Shown in pieces: positions 22,437 to 35,064 of a DNA stretch of 64,000 nucleotides (positions are counted from its first letter, which is position 1; each line of letters opens with the position of its first letter). Below the pieces are notes generated by a model. It saw only the letters and a program-made list of their open reading frames with translations, was not told the origin of the DNA and did not search any database. A program made the translations under genes and the position numbers. This stretch comes from Hymenopus coronatus (taxonomy: Eukaryota > Arthropoda > Insecta > Mantodea > Hymenopodidae), in NCBI GenBank assembly GCA_030762935.1, contig CM060883.1:48290501-48354500 (forward strand), written 5' to 3'.

Positions 22437-22680
22437 TTTATTTTATTTATTTTAACTTAACGTCCTTTAACCCGGTTGATCATATCGGGCGATGAATGAA
22501 ATTGGTGAAATGATACTCAAATAATCTCGGGGTCCATAGAACTTAAAGTTACTCGACATTCGTCTTCCCAGGATATGGGAAAACCCCGAGAAAAAAAAAA
22601 AACGTAATCGGGTAAGCGAGATTCGAACTCGCGACCTGTTGAATGTGAGGCAGACAAGTTAATATACAATTAGTGATAAA
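22437..22680 (-). mobile_element. SINE-C with (TTTTA) tail
   Basis: Reverse B box GAGATTCGAACTCGCGACC near 22620, body CGTCCTTTAACCCGGTTGAT and GGATATGGGAAAACCCCGAG, and a TTTTATTTTATTTATTTT stretch at 22437-22454 that reads as an A-rich 3' tail on the minus strand. Pair of 5591-5830. Confidence 0.75.
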
Positions 22681-22949
22681 CGTTAAGCGAAGGACAACTT
22701 ACTATACAACAAGTTGGCTGTCTTTAAAATACACACTTTATTCAAAACCACTTTTTGGTACCCTAAGCCATTTCCCACATAGGCGTTACTAATGGTTCAA
22801 TACTTTGTCATCTTAAAGCCCTTTCAATATTCAGTTGCTTCACACGATTTCATGAAATTGTAAAGCCAAAATAAACAATCTACCCAGTTCTTAAAATTTG
22901 ACTCGCTATACCTTTTTAATCTATAACAAAACGTGTAATGCGGCAAAGG

Positions 22950-23305
22950 GGACCTATTCGGAAAATATTTATCTCAAACTGAAGTTCGTTCGCAGTCGGC
23001 GTACCCTCCGGTATTTTAGAACTTGCCAGCGGATGCCAAGGGATAAGAAGTCTGTTGGGGAGCCAATGGCACGAAACCACGAATGGGGAACCTGGAACGA
23101 GTGGTCGGCCAATAGCCAACATAAGCGTGAGGAAGGGGATGATATGAAATGCAAGCGAAATGGATGATAGGAAAAGTGATGATAGAGCAATTGGTGGAAT
23201 CAGTGGCGGAGAAAACCCGTCCGGACCACAAAACCCATATCGAACCCAGTACGTCTAGGTGGGAAGCAATCGGTCTAACCACTTGGCCATGGTGCCGCCT
23301 TAAAC
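22950..23305 (-). mobile_element. SINE-B, diverged long copy
   Basis: Right part GGTCTAACCACTTGGCCATG and GTGCCGCC is the reverse tRNA-like head; GGCGGAGAAAACCCGTCC and GGACCACAAAACCCATATCG are SINE-B body. The left portion is diverged. Confidence 0.7.
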
Positions 23306-23311
23306 TGGAGT

Positions 23312-24078
23312 ACATAGAAAAGCAGCTGACGTGCTCCGTTCACATGATTTTCTCTACATCTCTGCAACAAATTATTGTTAAAAAGCTTTTCTTCTATTTA
23401 CTTCATGCTAATTGAGAAAAAGTTAGCAGAAATGGTCTTATTACTTGCTTCCTTCTAAGTAGAAGGGAGTATAGGTTAAAACGATAGTCAAATCGTTTAA
23501 AATTGAAGTTTCTTTGTATGGCCAGGAGTTGACTAATTCCATATGAGAAAAGTATAAGTATTTTAAAACCGAAACCAATAACAAGGAATATATCAGAAAT
23601 GGCCAATTCCACGAAAAAAAACGTGTATGAAATAAATTGTGTTTTAACGTGATCTACATTTTTTGTGCAGTAAGTTTTTGTCTATCTCTTATGGCTTACC
23701 AGTTACGCAAAAGTCAGCAAAATAAAAGGTCTTTAGAGGCTATTCCCAGAAAATTCGAGACATACATTTTATTTGTCATGTAAATATCTTTAATATACGA
23801 CATTTTAATCAAAATCGTTGGAGTCATTTTTGAGAAAAACAAAATTTCGAAATTTCTTCCATGTAAAAAGTAGTTTGGAGTGGGGGATTTTCTGCAAAAT
23901 CTCAGTGTCGCATCCTTAGAAGATACTAAACTTATATACCATGTTTGACGTTTTACCGACTTTTCATTTTTGAGTTATCGTGTTCACAGACACACGGACA
24001 AACGCACGCGGACCTTTTTCTAAAATGTTTTTTTTTTTTTATACAAGGGACCCTAAAACGTTTATTTCTGTTTAAACC
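23312..24078 (+). repeat. R1
   Basis: Starts GCTGACGTGCTCCGTTCAC, keeps GTTAAAAAGCTT, TATCTCTTATGGCTTACC, GTTCACAGACACACGG and the AAAATGTTTTTTTTTTTTAT stretch, and ends at TAAAACGTTTATTTCTG, meeting the next R1 copy head to head. Confidence 0.85.
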
Positions 24079-24079
24079 T

Positions 24080-24943
24080 TTCTCTAGCCGCATGCACAAT
24101 GTACATAGTGGATAGAGAAGGTATTATATTCTACCCAAAAATTCGCTATCTAGATTTCACCGGAAATGCATGTTTGGGGTCTCCGAGACCGAAAAAGCAT
24201 TTTTAGAAAAAGGTCCCTGTGTGTGTACGTGTGTCTGTGGGCAACATAGCTAAAAAATGAAAAGCCTGTTAAATAGCAAACTTGGTATTTAAATTCAGTA
24301 TGTGACACGAAGATTTTCAGGAAAATCCCCCCACCCCAACTAATCTTTACATGAAACATTTTTCGAAAATTTTGATTTTCTCAAAAATGCATCTAACGAT
24401 TTTGCTTAAAATACCATATTGTTAAGATATTTTTATGACAAATGAAATGCATGTCTTAAATTTTATAGGGATAGTCTCTGAAGATCTCCTTCTATACGAC
24501 TTTTGTATAACACGTAAACCGTAAGAGATAGAAAATAACTTTCTACACAAATATTATAAATCTCATTAAAACGCACAATAAAATTTATATCATATGCATT
24601 TGTTTTGTGGATTTGACCTTTTCCGAAATATTCCTTCCTATAGATTTCAGTTTTATACTACTTTTCTCAAGCCTTCGTTGAATCTCTTGTTTTAATCCCA
24701 GTAATGCAAAAGAGAACCGAATTTCAATTATTTTACATAGCGACGAGCTTTTTTAACAATTTTACTGTCACTTTAGCCTAGTGTATTACCTTATTTCCCT
24801 TCTACTTACAAATAAGTAAGTAATAAGACAAATTCTGTTAATATTTATCTTGATTAGCATGATATTGATAAAATAATAATCTTTTGTAAGGAAATTTTAT
24901 TTGTGGGAAAGCTACAGAAACTCATGTAAATTGAATACATCAC
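24080..24943 (-). repeat. R1, inverted partner of 23312-24078
   Basis: TCTCTAGCCGCATGCACAAT with ACATAGTGGATAGAGAAGG at the left, GTAAACCGTAAGAGATAG, CTTGATTAGCATGATATTG, ending near TGAATACATCAC. Confidence 0.82.
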
Positions 24944-24954
24944 ACGACATTTTT

Positions 24955-25092
24955 CTAAAACCGCCTCTTTTTTTATTCAGGAGGTTTCAAAACATATCTT
25001 TCTGTAAAATCTAGGTATCGAATTTTTGGGTGGAATGCAATACATTCTCTATCTGTTATGTACATTGTATGCGCGTGCTAGAGAAAGTAGAA
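24955..25092 (+). repeat. R1 3'-end fragment
   Basis: Only the 3' part: TTCAGGAGGTTTCAAAAC, TCTAGGTATCGAATTTTTGG, TGCAATACATTCTCTATC and the palindrome area to GCTAGAGAAAGTAGAA. Confidence 0.8.
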
Positions 25093-25666
25093 TCAATTTA
25101 ATGCAAAATTCTGGTACTTCCAAAATATATTTGTAGAAACATTTATGTTTAAAACACTTAAATATTTCAGTTTATTTTATGGTAATGGTTGTATAGAGGT
25201 TCTAATTGAATACCATTTGATACTGATCGGAGGGAGACACATTGCACACTGCGACACTACAGTGGATCTATTGCGGATGCACCTTCTGGAAGATAGCCAC
25301 AGAGACGCGCAGAAGTCCTAACATTATCGTTTTGAACATCCGCGCACCATTAAGGAGCAATCCTAGGAGAGCAGCACAGTGACCCTAGTAGGCTAAAGGA
25401 GAGCAGCACAGTGACCCTAGTAGGCTACATAGCTCTGTCTGGCGTTCGTGGGGAGACATTTTTTCAGAGCGCCAGCATCTACGCCATCTTCCTGGCATCG
25501 CCGACGCGGCAGAACCTGAAAGCACTCCTGAATTATGAAAGGGAAATATAATAGATCGGAATGAGACAAAGGAGAGTCGTGGTATAAGATATATCCCAGC
25601 ATTTGTCTTGGTAACAAAGGGAAAACCACGAAAAAACTCATGGTCAGAGGGCGGTTGACGGGAATA

Positions 25667-25712
<46 letters not shown>

Positions 25713-25964
25713 GCAGTAACAATGTTAGTAGTATTAGCAGTAGTAGTATTTCTAGTCTTTATAAGCCAGCACATTTCAGACAGTCCAAGGTCATAAGACA
25801 CCTTGAACCCTCTCAAGCCATCAGCTGTTTGTCCAAGTACTTCATCAGAAAAGCTTTCACTTTCATGACTAATAACAAAATCGTCAAAAAGGAGTGGTTC
25901 ACTCTCTGTCCTTGTTTGCATCGTATACGCATGATTATACACTATACAATGTGTGCGTTTATGT
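25093..25964. other. spacer with 30-bp duplication and (TTA)n
   Basis: 25366-25395 and 25398-25427 are perfect 30-bp copies (core GGAGAGCAGCACAGTGACCC). (TTA)n runs from about 25664 to 25710 and creates poly-Asn or poly-Ile frames. The 218-codon minus frame across it is not supported as a gene. Confidence 0.6.
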
Positions 25965-25965
25965 C

Positions 25966-26852
25966 TTTTTACTTTCTCTATCACGTATACACAATGTATG
26001 TAGTGGATAGTGAAGGTATTGTATTCCAACCAAAATTCCATATCGAGATTTCATCGGAAATGTAAGTTCTCAGACCCCAGAATCAAAGAGAGAGAGAGAA
26101 AAAAATTAGGCAACTTCCGCGTGCGCACGCGCGCGCGCGTGTGTGTGTATCAGCAACAAAAAGTCGATAAAATACCAAATGTGACATTTAAGTTCAGTAT
26201 CTTTTAAGGATACGACACAAATATTTTGAAGAAAAGCCCACCCTCCGCCAACTACCCTTTACAGAGAACATTTCGAAAATATTAGTTTTCTCAAAAATGG
26301 CTCTACCAATTTTGATAAAAATAGTGATAAATGTTGATAAATATTTAAGATTTTTTCATGACTAACGAAATTTATATCCTCAATGTTCCGGGAATAACTC
26401 TTAAGATCTCTTCAATCTTGATGACGTTGCATAACTCTAAGCCTCAATAGATAGACAAAAACTTACTGCACAAAAACATAGATATCATTAACACATTCAA
26501 TTTATGTCGTTTACATTTTTGTAGGGCTATTCCTTGTTATTAGTTTCAATTTAAAACTAATTAAGTTTTCTCAAACGGGAAATAAACTTTAGTTTCATCT
26601 CTTTTGTTTTATTTGCGGGAATGCAAAAGAGATCCGTTTCACCTAACGAGCTTTTAAAAGAAGTGATTATCGCTTTAGCCCAGTGCATTACCTTATTTCC
26701 CTCCTACTTAGAAACAAGCAAGAAGTAAGATTAATTCTTCTAATTTTATCTCGATTAGCACTATATAGATAAAAGAATAATCTTGTTTAAGGAAAGTTTG
26801 TTTGCAGGACAGCTAGAGATAGTCATGCGAATGGAATACATCAGATTTATTT
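25966..26852 (-). repeat. R1, full length
   Basis: TCACGTATACACAATGTATG with GTAGTGGATAGTGAAGG, ATATCGAGATTTCATCGG, a GC/GT tract at 26120-26147, TACCCTTTACAGAGAAC, ending GAATGGAATACATCAG. Confidence 0.88.
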
Positions 26853-28126
26853 CTATTATGCATATTGGAGTTTTAGTTTGATCGTCTTGGGCTTTATGTG
26901 TTGTTTCCCAGTTTTTGGTTTTGTGATTATATGCATAATTTTAATTTAGGGGTTTGCAAATTTATTTTATCCTACTTGCAATTGCGATCTTTGCTTGCAT
27001 TCTTGTTTTTAAAGCATTTTTTTATATTTCGGGACCCCCCCCCCCCTTGTCTATGCCATCGATTCAAGGTTACAGGATGATTTGGGCAGTTGATCAAATG
27101 TCCACCCTTCCAATTTGCATCCCTAGTAGTTCTTCAATTTTGTAGACAGTCAACATTTTTGGTCTTGTGTAAACATTGATGTCAGATCACTGGTATTGAA
27201 AACTGTCGTGTAACGACATTCAGATTTTTTTCCATGCGGCTTTTAGATCAAAGATGGATGCGGCATTGGCTAACCAATTTCGACAGGCATTTTTCATGAA
27301 AAACCCACCTGTAGGAATTTATTCATTGGTGCATTAAGACCACAGCCTACTATATACAGTCATGAAGCTACATATATAGAGAAAATACATTGGTATGATA
27401 CTAGCGCTCCTGATGGACTATTGCTAGGATATCTCAGCAGACAAAATATACTTTCGTTATCTCTTGGGAAAATACTGACTTTCCTCACATTATTTAAACG
27501 TTATACAACATGTTTAAACTAATATTTCAATGAAGTATTATAAATTCACTATAAATTGAAGACACGACATATAATATCAATAATTATTTTGAGGTTTACA
27601 AACATAATAACATTTGCTTAGCTGTAAATGGTTGACTTCATTTAGAAATTGTGTCAATCACAATGGGGCATTAATACTTATAATTTTACATTTTAATGTG
27701 GGTAAAATATCTTACGTACTCGCCGGAAATAAGAAGGATAAATCTGGCTTTCATTAGTAAAAATGCATAGCACTATAAAGTACCTCCTCGTTCCATATTA
27801 TTATGATTATTATTATTATTATTATTTCGCATCACGTATATTTTTCTCCCATGCACAGATAAATACACCTGTCCGGTTGTAAAACCTAGTGTTCTTTTTG
27901 TAAGCAATCAAAAGCTATAAAAGTGTAATACTAACGCGGGGTAGAGTAAAAAGATCGGATTAGCAGAAATAGACCACAGCAGTGAACGCGAGAAGATTAA
28001 AGAACTACATTATGTGTGTGTGTGTGTGTATGTGGGGGGGGGGACTGCATAGCTCTTTTCCCTTTAGCACAGTCTGGAAATTTACCTAAATTAACTTTAT
28101 TGTTTCTTAGATTATAAAATGCTGAT
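26853..28126. other. no gene recognised
   Basis: AT-rich, with a C run at 27036-27046, (TTA)n near 27802-27826, and GT and G runs at 28012-28043. No supported coding frame. Confidence 0.45.
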
Positions 28127-28371
28127 TTTTTGGGAGGTATTGTATAACGCCCGCTTTAACTATTTACGGCACCGCAGGCGGTGACACTGATGATACACAA
28201 ATAAATATGGAGCACCGGTGGAATGCGATGGCGGGGGAAACCGGAGAACCCGGAGAAAACCCACCCCAGCGCCGCTTTGTCCACCACAAATCTCACATGC
28301 GTCGCTTGGGATCGAACCCGGACCGTCTAGGTGAGAGGCGAATGGTCTAACCACTCGGCCACGACGCGGCC
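28127..28371 (-). mobile_element. SINE-B, full length, 12-bp TSD
   Basis: Reference copy. On the minus strand the tRNA-like head has A box TGGCCGAGTGGTTAGACC and B box GGTCCGGGTTCGATCCC; the body has GACAAAGCGGCGCTGGGG, TTCTCCGGGTTCTCCGGTTT and ends GTTAAAGCGGGCGTTATACA. TAAAATGCTGAT flanks both sides (28115-28126 and 28372-28383). Confidence 0.92.
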
Positions 28372-28439
28372 TAAAATGCTGATGAATGAATAACCGCGAA
28401 GAAATAGGGAAATAATAATTGTAGAAACAGTTATATAAT

Positions 28440-28718
28440 TCTGTGGAATGGATCCGTATTTTAATGGTAGCTTCATATACCCAAGGTCGCGGGTTCAAAC
28501 CCGGCGAAGGCCGATGGATTTTTTCGGGCGTAAAAATCCTTAGCATGGCTTCCTTCGGAAGGGAAGTAAAGCCGTTGGTCCCGTGTCCTAGATTTAGGGC
28601 ACGTAAAGAAGCTCAAGCCTGATAGAGAGGCCTCTGAGAAAAATTAATCGGTCTTTCACGCTCAATAGAATGGGACGCTGAGAACCTTAGTAGTTAAAGA
28701 GCGTGCATAAGTAAAAGT
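28440..28718 (+). mobile_element. SINE-A
   Basis: B box CGCGGGTTCAAACCCGGCG, GGGCGTAAAAATCCTTAGCA, TGGCTTCCTTCGGAAGGGAA, GAGGCCTCTGAGAAAAATTA and AATGGGACGCTGAGAACC. The 5' part of the tRNA head is eroded. Confidence 0.88.
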
Positions 28719-29700
28719 TAATTTCATTTTTCCGCATTTTAAACTGTCATGAAATGACAAAACTTGAATAACTGCAGAAATGGTCAACATGAGCAGCACG
28801 GACAAAAAATATGATAGTTGCCGTAAACTATTGTCAACTGCGCCGACCAACGCGAAGAACATATGAATAACGGATGACTGGCTGTAAGCATGTTTGAACA
28901 TGGAAGACGAGAAGAAAATAGCGCCGTATTGTCCAGCTGCGATGCTTCAAGGTTAACAGTCTTATTTTAGGCACTATTTCTATTGCGGTATCTTCTTTTC
29001 TGATTAAAATTATCTTGCATTGAATCTTCCGATAGCTGTCACGGCATTATCTTCCTTTCCTTTCTTCAGAATGTATAGCCATATCTGACAACTACCTGAA
29101 ATTGAAATCGTAAAACTTTCCAACAAATAGTAGTAATTTTGCGATGTCATGAAATTTAGAACACATAAAATGTTCAGTGCAATAAATGCAAAAAAATTCC
29201 ATGGGAAATAAAAAATTCTGTTTCATAAGAATCCCTAAAGGCCTGGCAATACTGTTTCTGTCATACATAGTGAAATCTTGCTGGTACCACAGTAAACTAG
29301 AAGTAATAACATACATTAAAGCACATAACAGCACTTCCTAGGCTAGGCTACATGTCTAGTCCATATTTTACACCTCATAAAAAAGTCAAACATTGTAAAC
29401 GTGTATTTGCGGCTATAACCATTTAGTTCCTTTACTATGTCAATGTACCCACATTTTAATATAAAAAAAGTATATTTTAATGACAAATTTTGACAGTCCA
29501 CATACATAACTAAGAATGTAAACACTAAGTGATATGGTACAGATTAAAAATCAAGTAAAATTTCTTGTGTTTAGTAACCGTTACATTAAATGGACTAGAA
29601 AATTAATATTTATTGCATGTACTGTAATTTAAAAAATATACTTTGTATATATACTTTTAAGAGTAATAACTAACAATTTAGAAAGGCATTGACAACATTT
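28719..29700. other. no gene recognised
   Basis: AT-rich sequence with only short chance frames on both strands. Confidence 0.45.
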
Positions 29701-29998
29701 GTTGCCCTCCGGGTGTAATGGTTAGCATGCTAACTTCATATACCCAAGGTCACGGGTTCAAAACTGGCGGAGGATGATGGATTTTTTCGGGCATAAAAAT
29801 CCTTAGCATGGCTTCCTTTGGAAGGGAAGTAAAGCCGTTCGTACCGTGTCGTAGATTTACTGCACGTAAAAGAACCTCAAGCCTGATGGAGAGGCCTCTG
29901 AGCAAAATTAAGTGGTCTTTCTCGCCCAGTATAGAATGGGATGCTGAGAACCACAGCAATTAAAGAGTGCCCATAAATAAAACGCCATTTCCATTTTA
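29701..29998 (+). mobile_element. SINE-A, full length
   Basis: Complete tRNA-like head (GGTGTAATGGTTAGCATGC, B box CACGGGTTCAAAACTGGCG) and body to AGAGTGCCCATAAATAAAAC and GCCATTTCCATTTTA. Confidence 0.92.
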
Positions 29999-30269
29999 TT
30001 GAAATTTCTATGTACATACTTAATATTTTCAGAATGTGGATCTTAACATTAAATTTGGACACCTTTGTATACAAGGATATAAACACCATATAGTGGCATA
30101 GGCTGTGAAAGCCTATGGTACATGGCCAAATATTAAAAGAAGGAGGAAGCAGGAAGCAGAGCGTCTCACATAAACTGCTGGGGAATTTTGAGTCCAGTAA
30201 CAGTAAATAAAGGTAAAAATGTATTAGTACAATATTGCGATTGTGCCTTGCCAGCCCATAATTGCTGCA

Positions 30270-32060
30270 TGTGTGCGAGTGGTTTACTTTGGAAACCTTA
30301 TAGCTTTATTGCTGCATGTGTTCAGTCAGCTTCCTTTAAGTAGCCACACTGGTAGTAAATTTAACACAAGAAGTATGGTGGCAGTAACTCAAACTCAGAC
30401 ACCTGGATGCAATGGACATGTGCTAAAATGTTTGCTTTTTCTGGAAATTTCTGTCCACTTGATCAACAGCTATAAAAAGAGCTGCAAGCTTTTCGACTGG
30501 AGTTCTGGGCACATAGCAATGTGACAGAGAGAACAATCAACTATCTATGTGCCAAAGTGACAGGATAAAAATTGTACTGCAGAATTGTTGTGAAAGATAA
30601 TCAGCTTTTGAAGCAATAAAAGTCTTTTTGTTATACTTGTATGAGTGGGATATGGCTCACCACAGCAAGATGATCTCCATTACTGTATTACTCAGCAAGA
30701 GTCCTGACAGTAGTAAAGGCGGTGAAGCACATCCATAAGAACCTGTATAGTCAGCCTTTCAACCTGAGGCCTGACCACTCTGCCCTTACCTGGCTGCTGA
30801 GTTTCAAGAACATGTATGCCACTGTTCCTGGTAGCCTATTGCTCTTCAACGACAAAACTACCGGGTTGACCGGTCTTTGGCAAGGAGTTACATCTTCCAT
30901 ATCACGTGATGTTTGGGAGTCCTCCTGGGGCAGAACAGCCAGCAATCGACTATGTGGTGCATCTTGTTGATCAACTAGACAACATGCATGAAATGACCTG
31001 TCAACTTGCATCTAAGTAGCAAGCAATTGGATGAAAACCCGCTACGACCAGCAGGCCAACAGCTGAGGTTTCCAGCAGGGTGATCTGATGGGATATCGCC
31101 CTACCCGGAAAGAGGAATGCTGCCCCAAGCTTCAAAACCATGGCACACACCTTGTGGTGTAGAGAATTAATGTCATCCACCACATCCAGAGGGAAGATGT
31201 TGGTAGTATAGCCTGCTACGATGGTGCTGGTATGGACGACCAACCCTAAGGAAACAGTGCAATTCTGCCACCACCACACGTGTGTGTGAGATTTGCTTTG
31301 GAAATCTTATAGCTTTATTGTTGTACCTGTTCAGTCAGCTTCTTTTAAGTAGCTGCACTCATTGTAGCAGGAGCCGTAAATTTAACATGTGTTGGAATGC
31401 AACACATGCTAGAAGGTTTGTTTTTTCTGGAAATTTCTGTCCATGTGACCAACAGATATAAAAGAGCTGCAAGCCAGGTGAGTCAGTTTTTCCAACTGGA
31501 GTTCTAAGTGTGTAATTGCATGAGACAGAGAAAACACCCAAATATCCATGCATAGAAAAAACAAAATAAAAATTGTACTGTAGAGTATAAACAGAACAAA
31601 GACTATTTGTAACAATCTGTAGTAATAAAGAATTATTTGTTTAAGTATACAAAAGAGACTTTTGTTACATTGGTGTCAGGAGTGGGTTTTAATACCAAGC
31701 TATAGTAAACACTACTGCTTATTTTAACAATGATCTGCAGGAAGTAGGCTCTCAGAATTTAGTTTGTTTTGGCGAGTTGAAAGAATTTCTCTGCAAGCAG
31801 ATGTCACAGAGTACTATTGATAGAGTGGAAACCTTAGTGGTGAAGCTATCCATCCTCTGAAGAAAATCATCTTAAAGCAATAAGGAGGCTATGCTCAAAG
31901 TTGACTATGAAAAGTTTCTTTCCTCCTATAAAAATATTCTGACTGACAAGAAAGCAATATTGAAAGATGGAAATTTAGCTAAAATGACTATTTTATATTT
32001 GAAACTTAAATAACAAAAGACTCGAGTTAAATGCTTATGTTGGTGATCAGTACTGCTGTT
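30270..32060 (+). mobile_element. Ty3/gypsy retrotransposon relic with tandem LTRs
   Basis: LTR1 (30270-30634) and LTR2 (31281-31669) share the order TTTGGAAA(C/T)CTTATAGC, TTTTTCTGGAAATTTCTGTC, a TATA box (CTATAAAAAGAGCTGCAAG in LTR1, ATATAAAAGAGCTGCAAG in LTR2), AAAATTGTACTG and a TTGTTA(T/C)A end. A primer-site-like TTGGTGTCAGGAGTGGG follows LTR2, with a weaker version after LTR1. Between the LTRs are decayed pieces of pol: an RNase H segment (LRPDHSALTWLLSFKN, 30764-30811) and an integrase C-terminal-like segment (31027-31200). After LTR2 comes a second leader and gag-like stretch to about 32060, so two copies share LTR2. gag, protease and RT are absent or broken; not functional. Confidence 0.8.
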
Positions 32061-32089
32061 TTAAGCTAGCTTTTTACTTCTGCTCTAGC

Positions 32090-32525
32090 TCTTCACATGC
32101 ACAAGTACAAGCATGCACACACGCACACACACACATGTATACCAAACATTAGGTTTAGGATTTCCAAGGATGTGACATGAAGATTTTCATGAAAGCCCTC
32201 CACCCCAAACTACCATTTAAATTTTTTTTTTTTTTTTTTTTATTTTCTCAAAAATTGCTCCAATGAGTTTGGTTAGAATGTTTAAGATATTTACTGTCAA
32301 ATAAAGTTATATTTGAATTTTCTGGAAATAAACTTTACAAATTCTATATAACTGTTAAATGCAAAAGAGAGATAAAAAATGTAATCTCTTTAAGACACAA
32401 TTTACTTAAATATATTTTTGGTGGAATGAGACATTTCTGAAATATCTGTTATTATTGGTGTTTGAATTTTGTTAAAAATGTTGCTGCTATCCTTATTTTG
32501 ACAGATAAGACTAGGTATAAAATTT
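32090..32525 (-). repeat. R1 fragment
   Basis: CA tract, CCAAGGATGTGACATGAAG, CCACCCCAAACTACCATTTA and GAATTTTCTGGAAATAA match reverse R1. Diverged; neither terminus is intact. Confidence 0.7.
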
Positions 32526-33440
32526 TGTTAAAGATATATAGTTATACCATATGCCTGTCCTATAAGATGATCCCCAAACTACTAATGGCCCGTAAATTTA
32601 GTTTAGAACAGTGATCATCTGGATAATACTCATATACTGATTCGGGTAATGACCTGGAATATTTACAAAAGTTTTGTAATGTCTAGGTATTAAATTTTGC
32701 AGACATACCTGCTCTGTACAACTAAACAATTGTACGGTTGCACACGTCATATAGCAAAAATGTGAACAATGGAATAACTGGATAAGTAGCGAAAATCTTA
32801 TATAAAAGGTTATGCAGCCTCCATCAAATCATGGGAAAAAGTAAAAGCAGAAATAGTGATCAAATCCTTCAAAAGGAATGGGCTTTCATTGCAATGGATG
32901 GCACTGAGGATGATTTGTTATGGGATACTGATGATGAAACATTTCTATTCCCCAGGTGCAGAATGGCACCAAATAACAAGCTTCTCAACAATGAAAGTGA
33001 GGATGTACTTGAGGAGCTGCTTTCCTTAGATGATCATTGTGAGGATTTTAATTGCATTGGTGAGATTTATCTAATTTTATAATGTTTTTAATTAATATAA
33101 ATTTCAATCTATGTTTTATATGTCGTATAAGACAACCCTGATTTTGGATGCCTTTCTTCATTGTCTTCATCAACTGAAATATAAGGTAGTTATTTAATAA
33201 TGGAAAGAGTATGGAATTTCAAGGGTAGCGTATGGTGATTTGTTTTTTAAATATCTGATTATCAATTCCTTTCCTAAATCCCTCTTTTAACTACAGGGAA
33301 ATGTATGACAGAACTATTTTTGCAGAGATTTATCTATATAATGAAGATGATAGAGAAATAAAATTTCACAAGAACAGTTTGAAAATGATGTATACTAAGA
33401 ATTTATAATGGGAAGAAAAAGTCATGACATAACTTAAGAT
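32526..33440 (+). other. possible coding exon 32831-33060, function unknown
   Basis: An 83-codon frame starts at ATG 32831 (MGKSKSRNSDQILQKEW), is strongly acidic (DGTEDDLLWDTDDE, SEDVLEELLSLDDH), and meets a good donor-like GGTGAGATT at about 33060. I do not recognise the family; acidic N-termini occur in some transposases. No downstream partner found. The rest of the interval is AT-rich without features. Confidence 0.3.
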
Positions 33441-33444
33441 ATTG

Positions 33445-33650
33445 TTATGAAAAGTGTTTCTAGACAGACCAAGCAAGATGACTCCACAGTAACATGTGAG
33501 ACTTGCATCCAGGAGGTCCTGAGTTTGATTCTGGCTGATCCAAACACTCTGATTATGGATTTCTTTCTGATGGTTTCCCTTGATCGATAGGTGAATGCTG
33601 GTGAGATTCCTCTTCTACCACAATTTCCTGTCATTTCCTATCGTCTGTTT
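33445..33650 (+). mobile_element. SINE-J candidate
   Basis: tRNA-like B box GGTCCTGAGTTTGATTCTGG near 33512 with an upstream CAAGATGACTCCACAGTAAC, followed by TGGTTTCCCTTGATCGATAG. The only copy in the window, so this is inference. Confidence 0.45.
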
Positions 33651-35063
33651 CAGGAATATACGACAGGTGAGGGTGTTTTGCAGCATGATGGTGACATACA
33701 CTTTGAGACGTTAATATATGGAAGCCAAGCGTTTTCATATCAAGTGTTTAGTTTTGTTAATGGAAGGAAATTGATGCCATATTGGTTTATTGATTATGTG
33801 GTAAAGGAAAAATTATTTACTGAAAGTTATTAGTTTGTAAGTGTTCTGTGAATATCAGAATATTGAATTTAATGTGTATTTTAAGTATAATTTCATTTAT
33901 GATCAGAACTAATTATTTAAAAAAATTCAACAATGATAATCACATTGCTACGTGCATGAAGAAGGAAGTTGTTCTTTCTAGTGTACCGCATCCCCAAGCA
34001 ATGGATACCCATATTTAAATATTCACTAAGCACAAAAGCTTATGAAATAAATATTATATGTACCAAAAGTAATTTATTTATAAATAAAAGGAAGTCTGTG
34101 TTATATACTTCCTTAAAGAATGTTTAATAAGGAGAAAAATGTAGAATAAGCTTTCAGGCTATATAAGAGCTGAACAGATGCTCAACCTTGGGCATTCCTC
34201 ATATGTCAGTCTTCATGTGATCATCATTGCTTGGTGCAAGGGTAGTGTCCTAGGTATTTGGTGGGAACATATGCTGTTACCAAGCTAGAGGAATGCAATC
34301 ATAATTTATCTGTGCTATCATGCAGTGTTAATAATTATTGTATACAGTGATATTGAACAATATATAAGAACAAACTACCAGTAAAACCAGTGTATCATTT
34401 ACAAGTATTATATTACCTGTAATGCACTCTCTCCCTCGCGGCCACGATCCTGAGACAGTCATAATACCTACAACAATGAGTAATACGACAAAGAATCTCA
34501 ATTAGTTCGCCAATGAAGCTAGACCGAGACAAGTCACAGTTCATCCTTAAAGACTTTTATGAACCCAAAACAACACGTGGTAGATAACTGTGCTACACTG
34601 AGCGAAGTAATTTCTAATAGCTTTAGAAAGGATTCTCCCTGGTATTGGTTGGACCACTTTCTGGGATTATCCCTGAGCCTTAGGGGCCCCCAGGGAGTTT
34701 ATGGACAGGGCTGGTTGGTGACCAGATACATTCTATCTAGAACTCTTATGGACTCCAACCATGTTTTCACACAGTTGCCCTAAAAGATCTACCCTCATCA
34801 TTCCCTCCAAGGGTTAATGTTAGAAGCAAAAAGTCACTCTGGCCTAGTAATGGTGTTCTGCCCCATTTTGTGAATTGTATGGTTCCTCTCTTTCATAAAA
34901 CATAATCAGAATGATTAATAAGGGAAAACAATTATGGTCCTACTGTATTAAAAGACATATACTTCTACCTGATTCTCACCTCCTTAAGTTCCCTGCTCCA
35001 TGCCACTGAAAGGAGCTCAGCTGATGATAAACGCAGACAATGCCTCTGAATATGTAAAAAACT
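33651..35063. other. no gene recognised
   Basis: AT-rich; short frames only. 34440-34800 is moderately richer in G+C but shows no domain. Confidence 0.4.
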
Positions 35064-35064
35064 G

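Noticed and set aside
25385..26041. 218-codon minus-strand frame and the overlapping poly-Asn and poly-Ile frames
   Set aside because: Built across a (TTA)n microsatellite, a 30-bp duplication and an R1 end; no domain and no splice or promoter support.
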